Shown here: positions 34,791-47,252 of the stretch, in pieces
Numbering within the stretch: the stretch's first letter is position 1
How the letters are laid out: the number at the start of each line of letters is the position of its first letter
Assembly (NCBI GenBank): GCA_026874595.1
Contig: CM049320.1
Location: forward strand, 7,319,464-7,383,463
DNA length: 64,000 nucleotides
Origin: Sipunculus nudus
Taxonomy: Eukaryota; Annelida; Sipuncula; Golfingiida; Sipunculidae
Direction of reading: 5' to 3'
Notes under the pieces: generated by a model
The model's input: only the letters and a program-made list of their open reading frames with translations
The model's database searches: none
What the model was told of the DNA's origin: nothing
Translations under genes and position numbers: made by a program

Positions 34791-36740
34791 AACATTCTTT
34801 AAGAATGATATAAAGGGATAATTGCTATTAATGAGCAGCATTCTCTGTTGATGTTAAAATTGATGGACAGATAAACAGTGATAAACAAAATATGAATATT
34901 GATCACTGCAAAATGTATAATACGAGGTTGTAAAATTCGTGATTTTGCAGCACTTAAGTTGCCGACCAAGAGCTACAAGTATACACAGATAAGGACAAGA
35001 CTTGCAATATATATGGACCAGGACAAGTATTGCTTATTGGCTTTAATATGTAGGAAATAATGAATATTTTATGAATATATAATTAAACCTGAGCAAGATA
35101 TTGCCTGTAATCTAAATATAAGGATCGTCAGGATTTGTCTGACATCTTAAAAAATGTTAACAGGAAAGTGATTGAGAAATATTGTATAATTGTTATGCTA
35201 TAAACAATTAATTTTCAAAAATACCATTCCAACATACATTTTCTTGTGTTTCGTTAACTAAAATATTCTGCTGAGTGAAATATTAATGCTATCAGCCTGC
35301 TTGAGCCTACCTGGATCCAAAGGTATCGCCGAATACAGCTAGTGAGTTGTAAGCTGCTACTGTCGCCTGTGTTCCTGTCCAAGCTAATGAATTTTGTATC
35401 TAACATTAAAAGCTAAGGACAGATGTTAATGACTGCGCTTGAATACCACATGCAGTTTGGAGTCAGATCTAAGAATGTATAAAAAAAAACTCAAACTGAA
35501 ATTTCTACTAAAATGACCAACCTTTTACGTTCAATGATGTGTTTCCATTAAAACTATTAATTTTTAAAGTATATGTAAAGTACATTTCGCATGCAAATCA
35601 TATGAAAATAGTTTTAAAGTTAACACATAATGGATCATAGGGTCTTGAAGGTCTTTAATTGCAAACTTCTGGAATTTCAGCCTTCGAATTCAAATGCATA
35701 GGTATATTTTGATACTAATTTCGTTGAAAAACTAGCCAGTCTCCATTGATGCAGCATGATTATCACCTGTGCCTTGATAAAACATTAATTTCAGTTGAAT
35801 TTTACAAGTATCACTATATGCCAATCAAGGTACTCTTCAACATTCATATGATTAAATGATATATCAAAATATGAACTGAATTAAGCATAATAACATTATA
35901 ATATGTGACACACACATATGTTTATTAATATACACATTGTACAAACACTAGGAAAAGCAAATAAATATATATGTGGCTGTTCCATTTATTATTGTCATAT
36001 TTCTAGTGAACATCAATAATTTCATAAATTAAGCTTAAGTTAGTTTTTAACCTTTTTGACCTTTCGACAAATGACTTAAACGTATTATATATTGCTCTGT
36101 CTGCCTCAGGTTTTAAGTGTATGTCTAGATATAACAGTATTTAAACAAAAATTAGCTGGGATGCTCGTTTTCCTCTTTATTCGACTATATTTGACTTATG
36201 TAGGATGACTGGTTATCAAACTTTGATAGATACGGTAACATTTACCTATCATATGTATGGATCTGATTTTGTTAGATTCCTAATTAAGACTGACAGATTA
36301 TCCAGTGCGAAGGCATTTCTTTGAAAAGTTAAAAGTCTATGAAAATGTACGTTGGTAATAAGGATGAGCTGCAACTCGTTTACAGCAGGAAACCAGTCAT
36401 TGGCTTCTTTTTTCAAGATAACAATGGCTCAGGATATATTTTTAGAATGAATCGAAAGGTACACATTACCCGTTGTCTCCAAAGTTAACGTTCTTGTCAC
36501 ATGTATGAATATGTTTACATTTGCAATGTAATGTTTTACATTGGGACGTGCTACTAGTACCTCATTTAACTGACAATTACCAATAACCATAAAATATAAA
36601 TTTGGCTGCGTAATGGTATACATAGTAGCAAGCCATGTCAGGATGCTATTCAGCATTGTATAATAATGCAGCTAAACATTGTAACATTCAAGCTTAAACC
36701 CGATACAACCTATACCCACCTGAAGGAAAGTCAACCTGAA
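34790..36740. repeat. Repeat modules V, W and X downstream of the fucosyltransferase
   Basis: Matches 45355-47245 nearly end to end in the same orientation. Module V occupies 34790-35570. The part at about 36140-36470 is the reverse complement of positions 60-400. A frame encoding about 100 residues in the equivalent place at 46756-47058 is broken here by several stops, so I do not call a gene. Confidence 0.8.
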
Positions 36741-36752
36741 AGAGTTTTCTTA

Positions 36753-37958
36753 TCAAAGATAATCGAGCTTTGCGTGTCCTTCATAATACACTTCTGCTGG
36801 GGTACAATCCTTTTCATTCCAAAATTGGTCTATGTTTTCATAGACTTTGTGAAAGTTTTCATGGGTGTGTAGAAATTCACATAAGTCACAAATACCTGTT
36901 CCCTTTATTTGCACATCATAATATTGTTTCCATTCAAAATATTGATTGTATAATGTTGTATTGGAATCAAGAAGTTTTAGGTATGCGGCTAGCTCAGACG
37001 GGGATTTAAAATCTGTAATATCGATGAATGAATGATTTGGAAGATATTTCTTGTAATCATAACCGCCCAGGACGACGGGCACCACATTCAGCTTAAGAAT
37101 TCTCCAGAGTTTCTCTGATGCGTAATCTTTACAAATACCGTTCTCAAATGAAAGGTAAAATTTGTATCTGGCGTTCAGCATGGAATGGCAGAGGATTCTA
37201 TCATCACAGGACAGCGTGCCACACCTTCCGTATATATCTACGTCTATATGCTTCGCAAGTTCCTCGACGTATTTCTCTCGGTGACTCTTTGTAACACAAT
37301 GGCTTACAAACCATGCGACAAGTTTAGTTTTGCCTTTTGAATTATCAACCAATTTCCTTTCAGGAACATTACCTTTTAGCTTTCTCAATGACCCGTAAGG
37401 AATATAAATATCAGAATCATGACTGTATGTCTGTGTTAGGTTAAATATCCCATTGTACTGCGTTAACGGAATGGGGGTTCTCAAGGGGGACTCCCTGTTA
37501 TAAAACACAAATAACTGGTTCGGATGACGGAATTTTGGGATCTCGTCAACAGATGTTATATTGAACATGTTAACTATCACTGCATTGCTGCGGTTTATTT
37601 GTGAACGATCATTTGTTGTTTCACAGTCCCTGAACTTACAATTATTACGGCGGAAGGCTTCTTGTCCAAACCCGAAACCAAATGATTTGTCCTTGTAGTA
37701 AGCTGTCCAGAACAATATTTTCTTTATTCCTTTCTTACCTATGAGCCCAGTCGTAGGGTTATTTAAAAAAATATGCTCTGAGATAGTTGATCCCTTGTCT
37801 GGCAGGTTAGTCAATGGATTTTTGCCCCGAGACAGAACTGTAGCTTCGTATCCAATATGTCGATGTTTAGGCAGACAACAGGTCAAATTTAAATACAAAA
37901 GCCCTGCACAATACAGTATGCTAACACATATTAGCAGCATATACATTTTAAAAACCAT
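36753..37958 (-). CDS. Alpha-1,3-fucosyltransferase (GT10 family), intact
   Basis: Single-exon gene for 401 residues. It should transfer fucose from GDP-fucose to N-acetylglucosamine-type acceptors in the Golgi. A short cytoplasmic tail and one membrane helix (about residues 6-25) give the type II topology of the family. The N-terminal domain (about 75-185) includes NQLFVFYNRESP (147-158), the counterpart of the conserved W-x-x-x-ESP region. The C-terminal GT-B domain has VDIYGRCG (240-247) and the GDP-fucose motif YKFYLSFENGICKDYASEK (265-283), then VVPVVLG (292-298). C-terminal cysteines at 357, 360 and 385 match the family's disulphide region. Several N-glycosylation sequons are present. 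The length is normal for animal enzymes. Exact acceptor and linkage cannot be read from sequence. The start is the ATG shared with the paralogues; an upstream in-frame TAA excludes a longer protein. Confidence 0.93.
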   Translation of the reverse strand: MVFKMYMLLICVSILYCAGLLYLNLTCCLPKHRHIGYEATVLSRGKNPLTNLPDKGSTISEHIFLNNPTTGLIGKKGIKKILFWTAYYKDKSFGFGFGQEAFRRNNCKFRDCETTNDRSQINRSNAVIVNMFNITSVDEIPKFRHPNQLFVFYNRESPLRTPIPLTQYNGIFNLTQTYSHDSDIYIPYGSLRKLKGNVPERKLVDNSKGKTKLVAWFVSHCVTKSHREKYVEELAKHIDVDIYGRCGTLSCDDRILCHSMLNARYKFYLSFENGICKDYASEKLWRILKLNVVPVVLGGYDYKKYLPNHSFIDITDFKSPSELAAYLKLLDSNTTLYNQYFEWKQYYDVQIKGTGICDLCEFLHTHENFHKVYENIDQFWNEKDCTPAEVYYEGHAKLDYL

Positions 37959-39193
37959 CTTCCTTTATTTAAGTGGGCCTTGTCCTGTTTTAGAATATCG
38001 TGTTTCAAACGACCTGACCTGTTGTAAAGGCACAGACAGCTTTGTTTCGTAACACTTTGTAACGTTATTTTCCCATTGCTGAGATATAAATATTTGCTGA
38101 AGCGTCGCATGCTTGGTAACCCATGTATATGAACATGGTTGTGTTCTCTCAGTTTGCGATCAGGCAGATGCTGATCATTCTAGCTGATCAAGACGCATAC
38201 TATAGATTAGTTCATGACAGTGGAATAAAAACAATTTTTTAACATTATATCTTTTGTTACAGACCTTCCTTTGTTAGGTTGTGATAAATTCAGTGATAGT
38301 TTTGATCAACGGTATGCAGCTGCATATAAATATTACAGGTATCTGTTTTATTGTTCGCAGTTTTTTACATGTGTCTGTTGACATTCTGATTCGTGTAGCG
38401 CAGGCATAGTTCGTTGCTATGGTTCGTTGTTTGGACGCTGGCTCGCGTGTGGGTCTGAAGCGTAGAGACACAGCGTTCTTTTATTGTTCTAGATGTTTCA
38501 TGTCTGTTCATGTGCGAGTGTATTGTTTTTTCGAGTTTTCCATTTTTAGAATTTTCGGGTCAGAAGCAATAAATAGGGGATGTGCTTAGAGCCGGCGGAA
38601 AGGAAAATACTACTTTCTCGTCAGTTTTGGGACATTTTCCAGTTATTGCAGTGGTCTCAGATATTCAACGGACTTAATATAGATTTAATACGGACTGTCT
38701 TCACTTTGCCTTTGGATTATTACTATTTACATGGTTTGGTGCTGTTAAAGGACTCTTGCTGAGCTTTGACAGTGGTTGTGTCCAGAAATCAAACCCTAGG
38801 ATCCGGAAACTCTGGTACTGTACATTTCATTGCTATACTGTGTAATTGTATTGATTTTGTGTATTCTAATGTTAGAATTGTTCTAAGAATAAAATGTAAT
38901 TATTTGTTAACAAAAAAACACTTATTTCTTTATTCATTCCGCTAGACATTTCACTCTACCTACCAACTTTGTGCTCCTCATGATTACCTGATTTGTTGTT
39001 ATAAGGTTTCGTAACACATAGCAGTGATATTCTAATGGAGATAATAACATTTTATTTAGGCTGCCCATTTGTTTTAAATTATATCTGTGGGAAATATTCT
39101 GCAAGAAACTTTATCATTGAGATGATGAAGTTGATTTCACTCTTTAAATGCTCTTTGTCCGTTTATTCACATGGTGATATTTTGTACAAACAC
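37959..39193 (-). repeat. Fucosyltransferase upstream flank, left arm of an inverted duplication
   Basis: Promoter-side flank of the intact gene. The parts 37959-38335 and 39015-39193 reappear in reverse complement at 39925-40299 and 39762-39925 next to the plus-strand pseudogene, and 37959-38330 also matches 48432-48768. The leader just before the ATG contains a pyrimidine-rich run ending in acaacag, which could be a 3' splice site of a 5' untranslated exon (inference). No core promoter could be assigned with confidence. Confidence 0.8.
38336..39014. mobile_element. Solo LTR inserted in a fucosyltransferase flank
   Basis: About 680 bases present here and at the head of the element at 48769, but absent from the equivalent places at about 39925-39950 and 32450-32490, which act as empty sites. 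It carries LTR-like signals in order: an aataaatagggg TATA-type box (38567-38577), and an aataaa at 38888-38893. In the 48.8-kb copy the same sequence is followed by gag. Exact termini and target duplication are unclear; candidates are ttac on the left and taac on the right. Confidence 0.65.
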
Positions 39194-39761
39194 GTTTTAA
39201 GAGCCAATGATTTAGCAGCCTTTATTCATAGTGTACTATTTTTACAGAGTATGTGTAAAATATTTTCATTTCCCTGCTGTTATGGGCAATTTACAATCTA
39301 AGAAGTGGAAACATCTTAATAAGTCGTAATATAAAGAAACATCCTGTTGAAACGTATGCATCCGATATAGGTCTTCCTATACTTCTTACTTCTCTGAATT
39401 CCAGGCAGCCCTTTGTGATTGTACCTATCTATGATTAACTGTGACCGGGTAAAGTTATAACGTTTAGGACAGTCTTGCTCTTTTAGTATTCGTAATAAAT
39501 ATTTATCATTACTGATCCGGTTTGCAATGATGGATAGAGTGAGATTACTGAATTTCCTTACAAATGTTTCACCAAACAAAGTAGTAAACACTGCCTTATT
39601 GATATGTTTCTACATTCCAACATATTTCTCACGCATATCTAAAACCCGACTTGTGCTCCTTAATTATAAAGCAAGGTGTGGCTATGGCCATTTCGAGGCC
39701 GGGAAAGCGAGTGATGGGCCGATGGCATAAACAGTATCTTTGTAGAGATTTGCCTATGATA

Positions 39762-40299
39762 TGTTTGTACAAAATATCACCATGTGAATAATCGGACAAA
39801 GAGCATTTAGAGAGTGAAATCAACTTCATCATTTCAATGATAAAGTTTCTTGAAGAATATTTCCCACAGATATGATTTAAAACATATGGGCAGCGTAAAT
39901 ATAGATGTTATTATCTCTATCAAAATATCACTATTATGATTTATATGCAGTTGCGCAAAAACTATCATGAAAGTTATCAGAACCTAACAAAGGAAGGTCT
40001 GTAACATAAGCTACAATGTTAACAATGGCTTTTGTTACACTGTAATGAATCCTCTATGATTTGCTTCATGATCGGCTTGAATGATCAGCACCTGCCTCGT
40101 CACAAACTCAGACAACACAACCATGTTCATATACATGTCTTACTAAGCATATGACGCTTCAGTAAATATTCATATCTCAGCAATGGGAAAATAATGTAAG
40201 AAAGTCTTCCACAACAAAACTGTCTGTGCCTTTACAACAGGTGAGGTCGTTGAAAAACGATATTCTAAAACAAGACAAGGGCCACCTAAATACAGGAAG
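39762..40299 (+). repeat. Fucosyltransferase upstream flank, right arm of inverted duplication
   Basis: Reverse complement of 39015-39193 and 37959-38335. The junction between the two arms lies at about 39760, since the left unit can be followed that far by comparison with 32500-33200. This arm lacks the solo LTR. It leads directly into the plus-strand pseudogene. Confidence 0.8.
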
Positions 40300-41471
40300 A
40301 TGGTTATTAAAATGTACAGGCTGCTAATATGTGTTCGCATATACTATATTGTGCGGGGTGTTTGTATTTGAATTCGACCGGTTGTCTGCCTAAACAACTG
40401 TCTCGGGGTAAAATGACATGGACTAACTTGACGAGGGGGCAACTATCTCAGAGCATAAACCATTTAATAACTCTACGACCGGGCTCAAAGGTAAGTAATT
40501 AATAAAGAAAATATTGTTCTGGACAGCTAAGCACTATGACAAATCAGCTGGTTTCGGGTTTGGGCAAGAAGCCTTCCGCCGTAATAATTGTAAGTTCAGG
40601 GACTGTGAAACAACAGTGCTCGTTCAAAAATAAACCGCAGCAATGCAGTGATAGGTAACATGTTCAATATAGATCTGTTGAGGAGATGCCAAAGTTCCAT
40701 CATCCAAACCAGGTATTTCTGTTTTTTTACTAAGGATTCCCCCTTGAAAACCCCCGGTCCGTTAACGCAATACAATGGGATCTTTAACCTAACACATACA
40801 TATAGTCATGATTCCGATATTTATATTCCTTAGGGATCATTGAGAAAGCTTATGGGGAATGTTCCTGAAAGGAAATTGATTGATTATTCAAAAGGCAAGA
40901 CTAAACTTGTCGCATGGGTTGTAAGCAAATGTCCAACAAAGAGCCACCTAGGGGAATACGTCAAGGAACTTGCAAAGCGTATAGACGTGGATATATACGG
41001 AAGGTGTGGCGCGCTGTACTGCGATGACAGAACATTCTGCCATTCCATGCTGAACGCCACATACAAATTTTACCTTTCATTCGAGGACAGTATTTGTAAA
41101 GATTACGCATTAGAGAAACTTTGGAGAATTCTTAAACTGAATGTGGTGCCCGTCGTCCTTGACGGGTATGATTAGAAGAAATATCTGCCAAATCAATCAT
41201 TCATCGATATTACAGATTTTAAATCCCCGTCTAAACTAGCCGCATGTCTAAAACTTCTCGATTTGAATACTACATTGTACAATCAATATTTTGAATGGAC
41301 AATATTATGATGTGCAAGTAAAGGGAACAGGTATTTGTGACATGTGAATTTCTGCACACCCATGAAAACTTTCACAAAGTCTATGAAAACATAGACCAAT
41401 TTTGGAATGAAAAGGGTTGTACCCCAGCAGAAGTGTATTATGAAGGACACGCAAAGCTCAAATATCATTGA
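40300..41471 (+). pseudogene. Alpha-1,3-fucosyltransferase pseudogene, full length, plus strand
   Basis: Collinear with the intact genes over its whole length, from an ATG at 40300 to a stop at 41469-41471, and the only copy on the plus strand. Lesions: frameshifts in the N-terminal quarter (before 40648), a TAG in place of the Tyr of the IYIPYGS motif (about 40832), a TAG in the YDYKKYLP motif (about 41172), and a frameshift near 41298. Between the stops the frame at 40840-41175 keeps VDIYGRCG and the donor motif with FEDSICKDYALEK. Its N-terminal part resembles the gene at 47253-48431 more than the one at 36753-37958. It is the product of an inverted duplication and is non-functional. Confidence 0.92.
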
Positions 41472-41527
41472 TAAGAAAACCCCTTCAGGTTGATTTTTCA
41501 GATAGGTATACATTTTATCTGGTTTAA

Positions 41528-42080
41528 GCTGCAGTGAAGAAACCATTTTCAGCGCAGGTGTTACAGTTTGTTTGGTGTATGTATATGCACACTTTTCGTA
41601 CCATGTTATTCTAAAAGGATTTCCTGAGCCATTGTTACCTTGATAAAAAGAAAGAAGCTAATGACTTGTTTCCTGCTGTACACGAGTTGCAGTTCATTCT
41701 TATAGCCAATTTTAATTTCCATAGACTTTTAACTGTCAAAGAGGAATGCTTTCACTGGATAATCTGTCAGTCTTAATTAAGAATCTAACAAAAATCAGAT
41801 CCATACATATAATGGTTAAATGTTTCCGTATCTATGAAAGTTGTAGAACCATTCATCTAACAGAAGTCGAACAAAGTCGAATGTAGAAGAAAACAAGCAT
41901 CCCAGCTAAATTTGTTTAAAATGTTGTTATATGGAGATATAAACTTAAAACTTTGAGGCATGTCATTTTTTTGTCATTTTGATAGAAATTTCAATTTGAA
42001 CAGTTTTTTTTATACATACTTAAATCTGACTCAAAACTGCATCTGGTAATTAGGCGCAGTCAATTTACATCTGCCCTCTA
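41528..42080 (-). repeat. Inverted fucosyltransferase downstream flank, copy B
   Basis: Counterpart of positions 1-556. Here the fucosyltransferase it belongs to (40300-41471) is visible immediately upstream, which shows what lies to the left of the window in copy A by analogy. The junction with module U at about 42080 is the second visible inversion breakpoint. Confidence 0.8.
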
Positions 42081-42084
42081 TCAA

Positions 42085-45000
42085 TCTACACTAGACCATT
42101 CGAGGTATTTGTAGTACACTGTTAACCACTAGGCCTAGAGTAATACACCTAAGCTCCCATACCATTACTAATAACACGTGCTTCTATTAAATCTTTAAAC
42201 ATACTGGCCTCTTTTCAAAGACTAAACTAAATTCCAATATACTTGCAAAAATGACCTGATCAGTCCCGAATAAGAATCTGGATACCAAAAGTCCTTTTCT
42301 GGTCATAGATTAAAACATAGACCTATACGGTCAATTGTTGCTGAGATATTGCTTAACACGTATGAAAGCAAATTTTGCTATAGCATCTAGCATTATAGCT
42401 AGAGCCAACCATGGCTCGGGTTATGGACTCCCATATATTTTGTTCAATGTCAACACGCATGGGGAAAAATCGTCAAATCCAACTGCAAACATAAGTATTT
42501 TTCTCTATGTATAATGGCTAATACTGGTAATTGCGTTGACAGACAAGAAAGAACTATTTCGAAACGATGCCAATTGTGTCCTAAGGGGATTTTTTCTACA
42601 TTGTCTTGTTTTTGCGAAAGATCTATCACAGCGGCACAGTCCAGAGTTCATCCGTCCCTCCGACGTGTGGGGTGGATCACTACTAGAACAAGATCAAGAA
42701 ATATCCTAGTTATCACATGGTCAATTGATGCCAGTTGACTCATTATAACTTTGTGGCATTTCAGTGAAATTTCTGATACCTTTACATCATTCAATTTCTC
42801 CTCTCCTGTGGAAGACTACACGGATCTTGCGTTTATATCCAGGTTATTATTCGTTACATTTTGGATAATTTAGACTGTTCCGCCTGTCTACAACTTCACA
42901 TTTATGTTGTCTTCCAATTACGATGAAACGACACTGACAAAAAAGGATTAACTTGACCTCTACAGTTGGGCTTGGTGGTGTATCGGTCATACGATTGCGC
43001 GGCTTTATTGTTAATCAATGTTATTTTATTTGAGTACAAAAGCTCTGCAGCATAATGCAAGCCTACACCTATCATCAGAATGTGCTTTTAAATGACCATC
43101 TTCCTGGATAATGATTGGAGTTGTGCTGTTGTAGAAAATATTTTTTTACCTCAAACGACAGTACCTGTTGAAACGGTAAAGTTTAGTTATTGATACACCG
43201 GCAGTCTTTCTGTGAAAGCTTTGTTTGGCTGTTATGTTTTAGTGGTAAAATCTGAATATTTAGTGAACCGTCGCATGCATGTTCAAACATTATCATGCAG
43301 TTGGTTGTGTTGTCGGAGTTTGTGGTCAGCGAGGTGAATGGATCATCAAAGTTGGTCATCAAGTAGGTTTACAACGTTGATGTAAATGTAAAATCTTTTG
43401 ATGAAATAAGATTTTCGGTACACAACAGTTTTTTTCAGAAAAATTTAGAAATACTAAATGAGGCGAATTACACTATTCGTATATTCTGTGTATTTTCATC
43501 ATTTAACAAGGGGATTCTGTTGACATCACCCCAGTTTCTTTGCTTTAAGCTTTTAATGTAAACACCGGATGAGATGAACATACTGGTTGTAGTGTGGAGT
43601 AGTAGAGTGAGCCCATGGATATAATAGGGCATGTAAAAAAACATGATGATCTGGTGTCATTATGTTGGGAATCCATCAGTTCACGCACATTTTATGCGCA
43701 AATGTGTACCTTTTAGCATATTTAGCACTTAAGAATTTTCGATTAATGCACAGGGGTGTTAGTTGTTTCTTTTAGGTAAAGACTGATATTATAATGAGTG
43801 AAACCTTTTCGTTTAGCCCTTCAATAAGGGCCGTATGTTGTAGTTCCGTAGGCGAAAAAAAGGGTGGATTGAGATATAGTTGGTGGTTTAACTGCATGGC
43901 ACCCTTAATCCATATGGGATATAATTAGTCTGGGTTAAGTCCGCGGACTGTGTGCAAAATAGTTAGACATTCTGAGGGGTAGTCTAAAGGTGGACTAACT
44001 TCAAAGCAAACACAATATCAGCCAAACCTTTCCCTATTAGAAGATCCTAAAGCAATAATAAACTTCAAAACCAAGAAAAAGATATACCGGTGGTGAAAGT
44101 ATAAACACTCGCATCTTGCCGGTTAGGTTTTACGATGAGGAATAATAACACTATGTTTTACAAGGACAACAGCATTATTATTGCCAAGATATAAGGTTTG
44201 CCTGCTTTAGTTTATTTTCAAAACAACATTTAAAGATAAGATTTATTCTAATCATACGAAAACCTGGCTGAATAACTTAGACGTAGAAATGCTGTTCTTT
44301 AAGAATGATATAAAGGGATAATTAGTATTAATGAGCAGCATTCTCTGTTGATAGTAACGATTGATAAACAGTGATAAACAAAATATGAATAATTATCACT
44401 GCCAAATTTATTATACGAGGTCAAAAAATGAGAAGTTGTGATTTTGCAGCATTGAAGTTGCAGACCAAAAGAAGCGCTACAAGTAGATACAGACCAGGAC
44501 AAGTCTTGCAATAGATATGGACCAGGACAAGATTGGCCGATAGGCTTTTATAGGTAGGAAATGTCAAATATTTTATGAACATATAACAAAACCTGAGCAG
44601 GATATTGCCTGTAATTAATCTAAATGTAAGGAGTGTCAGGATTTGTCTGACATCTTAAATAAACGTTAACAGGAAATGGATTGATAAATATTGTGTAATT
44701 TTATGCTATACACAAATATTTTCAAAAATACCATTCCATACATATAATTTATTGTGTTTCGTTTACTTAACTAATCTGCCGAATGATACATTATAAAAAC
44801 CTAAACATTTAAATACCCAGAAAATTCCAAATTTGGAAATACCCGAGACTGGGGAATAAAATGATGGAGAGCTGAGGAATAAACTATATTAATTTTATTA
44901 GTCTGCTTCAGACTACCAGGAACCAAACGTATCGACAAATAAAGTCCGTTGAAAACTGTTACTGTCGCCTGTGCTGCTGTCGAGGCTAATGAATTTTGTA

Positions 45001-45350
45001 TCTAACATTAAAGAGAAAGTGATAGATGTTAATGACTGCGCATGAATACCAGATGCAGTTTGGAGTCAGGTTTTAATTATTTATAAATAAAACTCTGTTC
45101 AAAATTCAAAAAAGAAATTTCTATTAAAATGTTAAATGAAAATAACATGTAAAATAATAAAACAAAAGCATTAACGTTTAAAAAAAGAAACACAATTATC
45201 TACAAAATAATTGTGATACATTGTGTAATTCATCCAAGTAAGGTGCATATTTAACATATGAAATAAAAAATCTTAAGCTTAAAATAAAATAAATTTTACA
45301 TTTTACTACCAACATTCAACATAAATAATCTTTTACACATACACATATAA
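42085..45350 (+). repeat. Modules U and V, copy B; no gene
   Basis: Nearly identical to 565-3790. A 74-codon frame at 42514-42738 is shared with copy A but has no recognisable family. The end at 45350 is where copy B departs from copy A, with the extra block at 45351-51990. Confidence 0.8.
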
Positions 45351-45354
45351 CAAT

Positions 45355-47245
45355 AAGTGAAACATTCTTTCAGAATGATATAAAGGGATAATTGCTATTA
45401 ATGAGCAGCATTCTCTGTTGATGGTAAAATTGATGGACAGATAAACAGTGATAAACGAAATATGAATATTGATCACTGCAAAATGTATTATACGAGGTTG
45501 TAAAATGAGTGATTTTGCAGCATTGAAGTTGCCGACCAAGAGCTACAAGTAGACACAGATAAGGACAAGACTTGCAATATATATGGACCAGGACAAGTAT
45601 TGCTGATTGGCTTTAATATGTAGGAAATAATGAATATTTTATGAATATATAATTAAACCTGAGCAAGATATTGCCTGTAATCTAAATATACTTAGTAAGG
45701 AGCGTCAGGATTTGTCTGACATCTTAAAGAAATATTAACAGGAAAATGATTGAGAAATATTGTATATTTTTTATGCTATAAATAATTATTTTCAAAAATA
45801 CCATTACATACATACATTTTCTCGTGTTTCGTAAACTAAAATATTCTGCTGATTGATGTATTAATGCAACAGCCTGCTTGAGCCTACCTGGATCCAAAGG
45901 TATCGCCGAACACAGCTAGTGAGTTGTACGCTGCTACTGTCGCCTGTGTTCCTGTCCAAGCTAATGACTTTGAATCTAACATTAAAAGCTAAGGACAGAT
46001 GTTAATGACTGCGCTTGAATACCACATGCAGTTTTGGAGTCAGATTTAAGAATGTATAAAAAAAACTCAAACTGAAATTTCTACTAAAATGACAAACCAT
46101 TTACTTTCAATGATGTGTTTCCATTAAAACAATTAATTTTTAAAGTATATGTAAAGTACATTTCGCATGCAAATCATATAAAAATAGTTTTAAAGTTTAC
46201 ACATAATGAATCATAGGGTCTTGAAGGTCTTTAATTGCAAATTTCTGGAATTTCAGCCTTCGAATTCAAATGCATAGGAATATTTTGATACTAATTTCGT
46301 TGAAAAACTAGCAAGTCTCCTTTGATGCAGCATGATTATCACCTGTGCCTTTGATAAAACATTAATTTCAGTTGAATTTTACAAGTATCACTATATACCA
46401 ATCAAGGTACTCTTCAACATTCATATGATTAAATGATATATCAAAATATGAACTGAATTAAGCATAATAACATTATAATATGTGACACACACACATGTTT
46501 ATTAATATACACACTGTACGAACACTATGAACAGCATAAGTTAGTCTTTAACCTTTTTGACCTTTCAACAAATGACTTAAACTTATTATATATTGCACTG
46601 TCTGCCTCAGGTTTTAAGTGTATGTCTATATGTAACAGTATTTAAAAAAATTAGCAGGGATGCTCGTTTTCCTCTTTATTCGACTATATTTGACTTATGT
46701 AGGATGACTGGTTATCAAACTTTGATAGATCCGGTAACATTTACCTATCATATGTATGGATCTGATTTTTGTTAGATTCCTAATTAAGACTGACAGATTA
46801 TCCAGTGCGAAGGCATTCCTCCTTGAAAAGTTAAAAGTCTATGAAAATTTACGTTGGTATAAGGATGAGCTGCATCTCGTTTACAGCAGGAAACCAGTCA
46901 TTGGCTTCTTTTTTCAAGATAACAATGGCTCAGGATATATTTTAAAAATGAATCGAAAGGTACACATTACCCGTTGTCTCCAAAGTTTACGTTCTTGTGA
47001 CATGTATAAATATGTTTACATTTGCAATGTAATGTTTTATATTGGGACGTGCGACTAGTACCTCATTTAACTGACAAATACCAATAACCATAAAACATAA
47101 ATTTGGCTGCGTAATGGTATACATAGTAGCAAGCCATGTCAGGATGCTGTTTAGCATTGTATAATAATGCAGCTAAACATTGTAACATTCCAGCTTAAAC
47201 CCGATACAACCTATACCCACCTGAAAAAAGTCAACCTGAAAGAGT
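45355..47245. repeat. Modules V, W and X downstream of the second intact fucosyltransferase
   Basis: Parallel to 34790-36740. Module V therefore occurs twice in a row here (44290-45130, then 45355-46130), the first in the copy-A form and the second in the form found next to the intact genes. A frame of about 100 residues at 46756-47058 lies inside module X; it is disrupted in the two sister copies and is probably not a gene. Confidence 0.75.
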
Positions 47246-47252
47246 TTTCTTA

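Noticed and set aside
46756..47058. A 100-codon frame downstream of the second intact fucosyltransferase
   Set aside because: The sister sequences at 36.2-36.5 kb and (reversed) at 60-400 have several stops, so the frame is not conserved.
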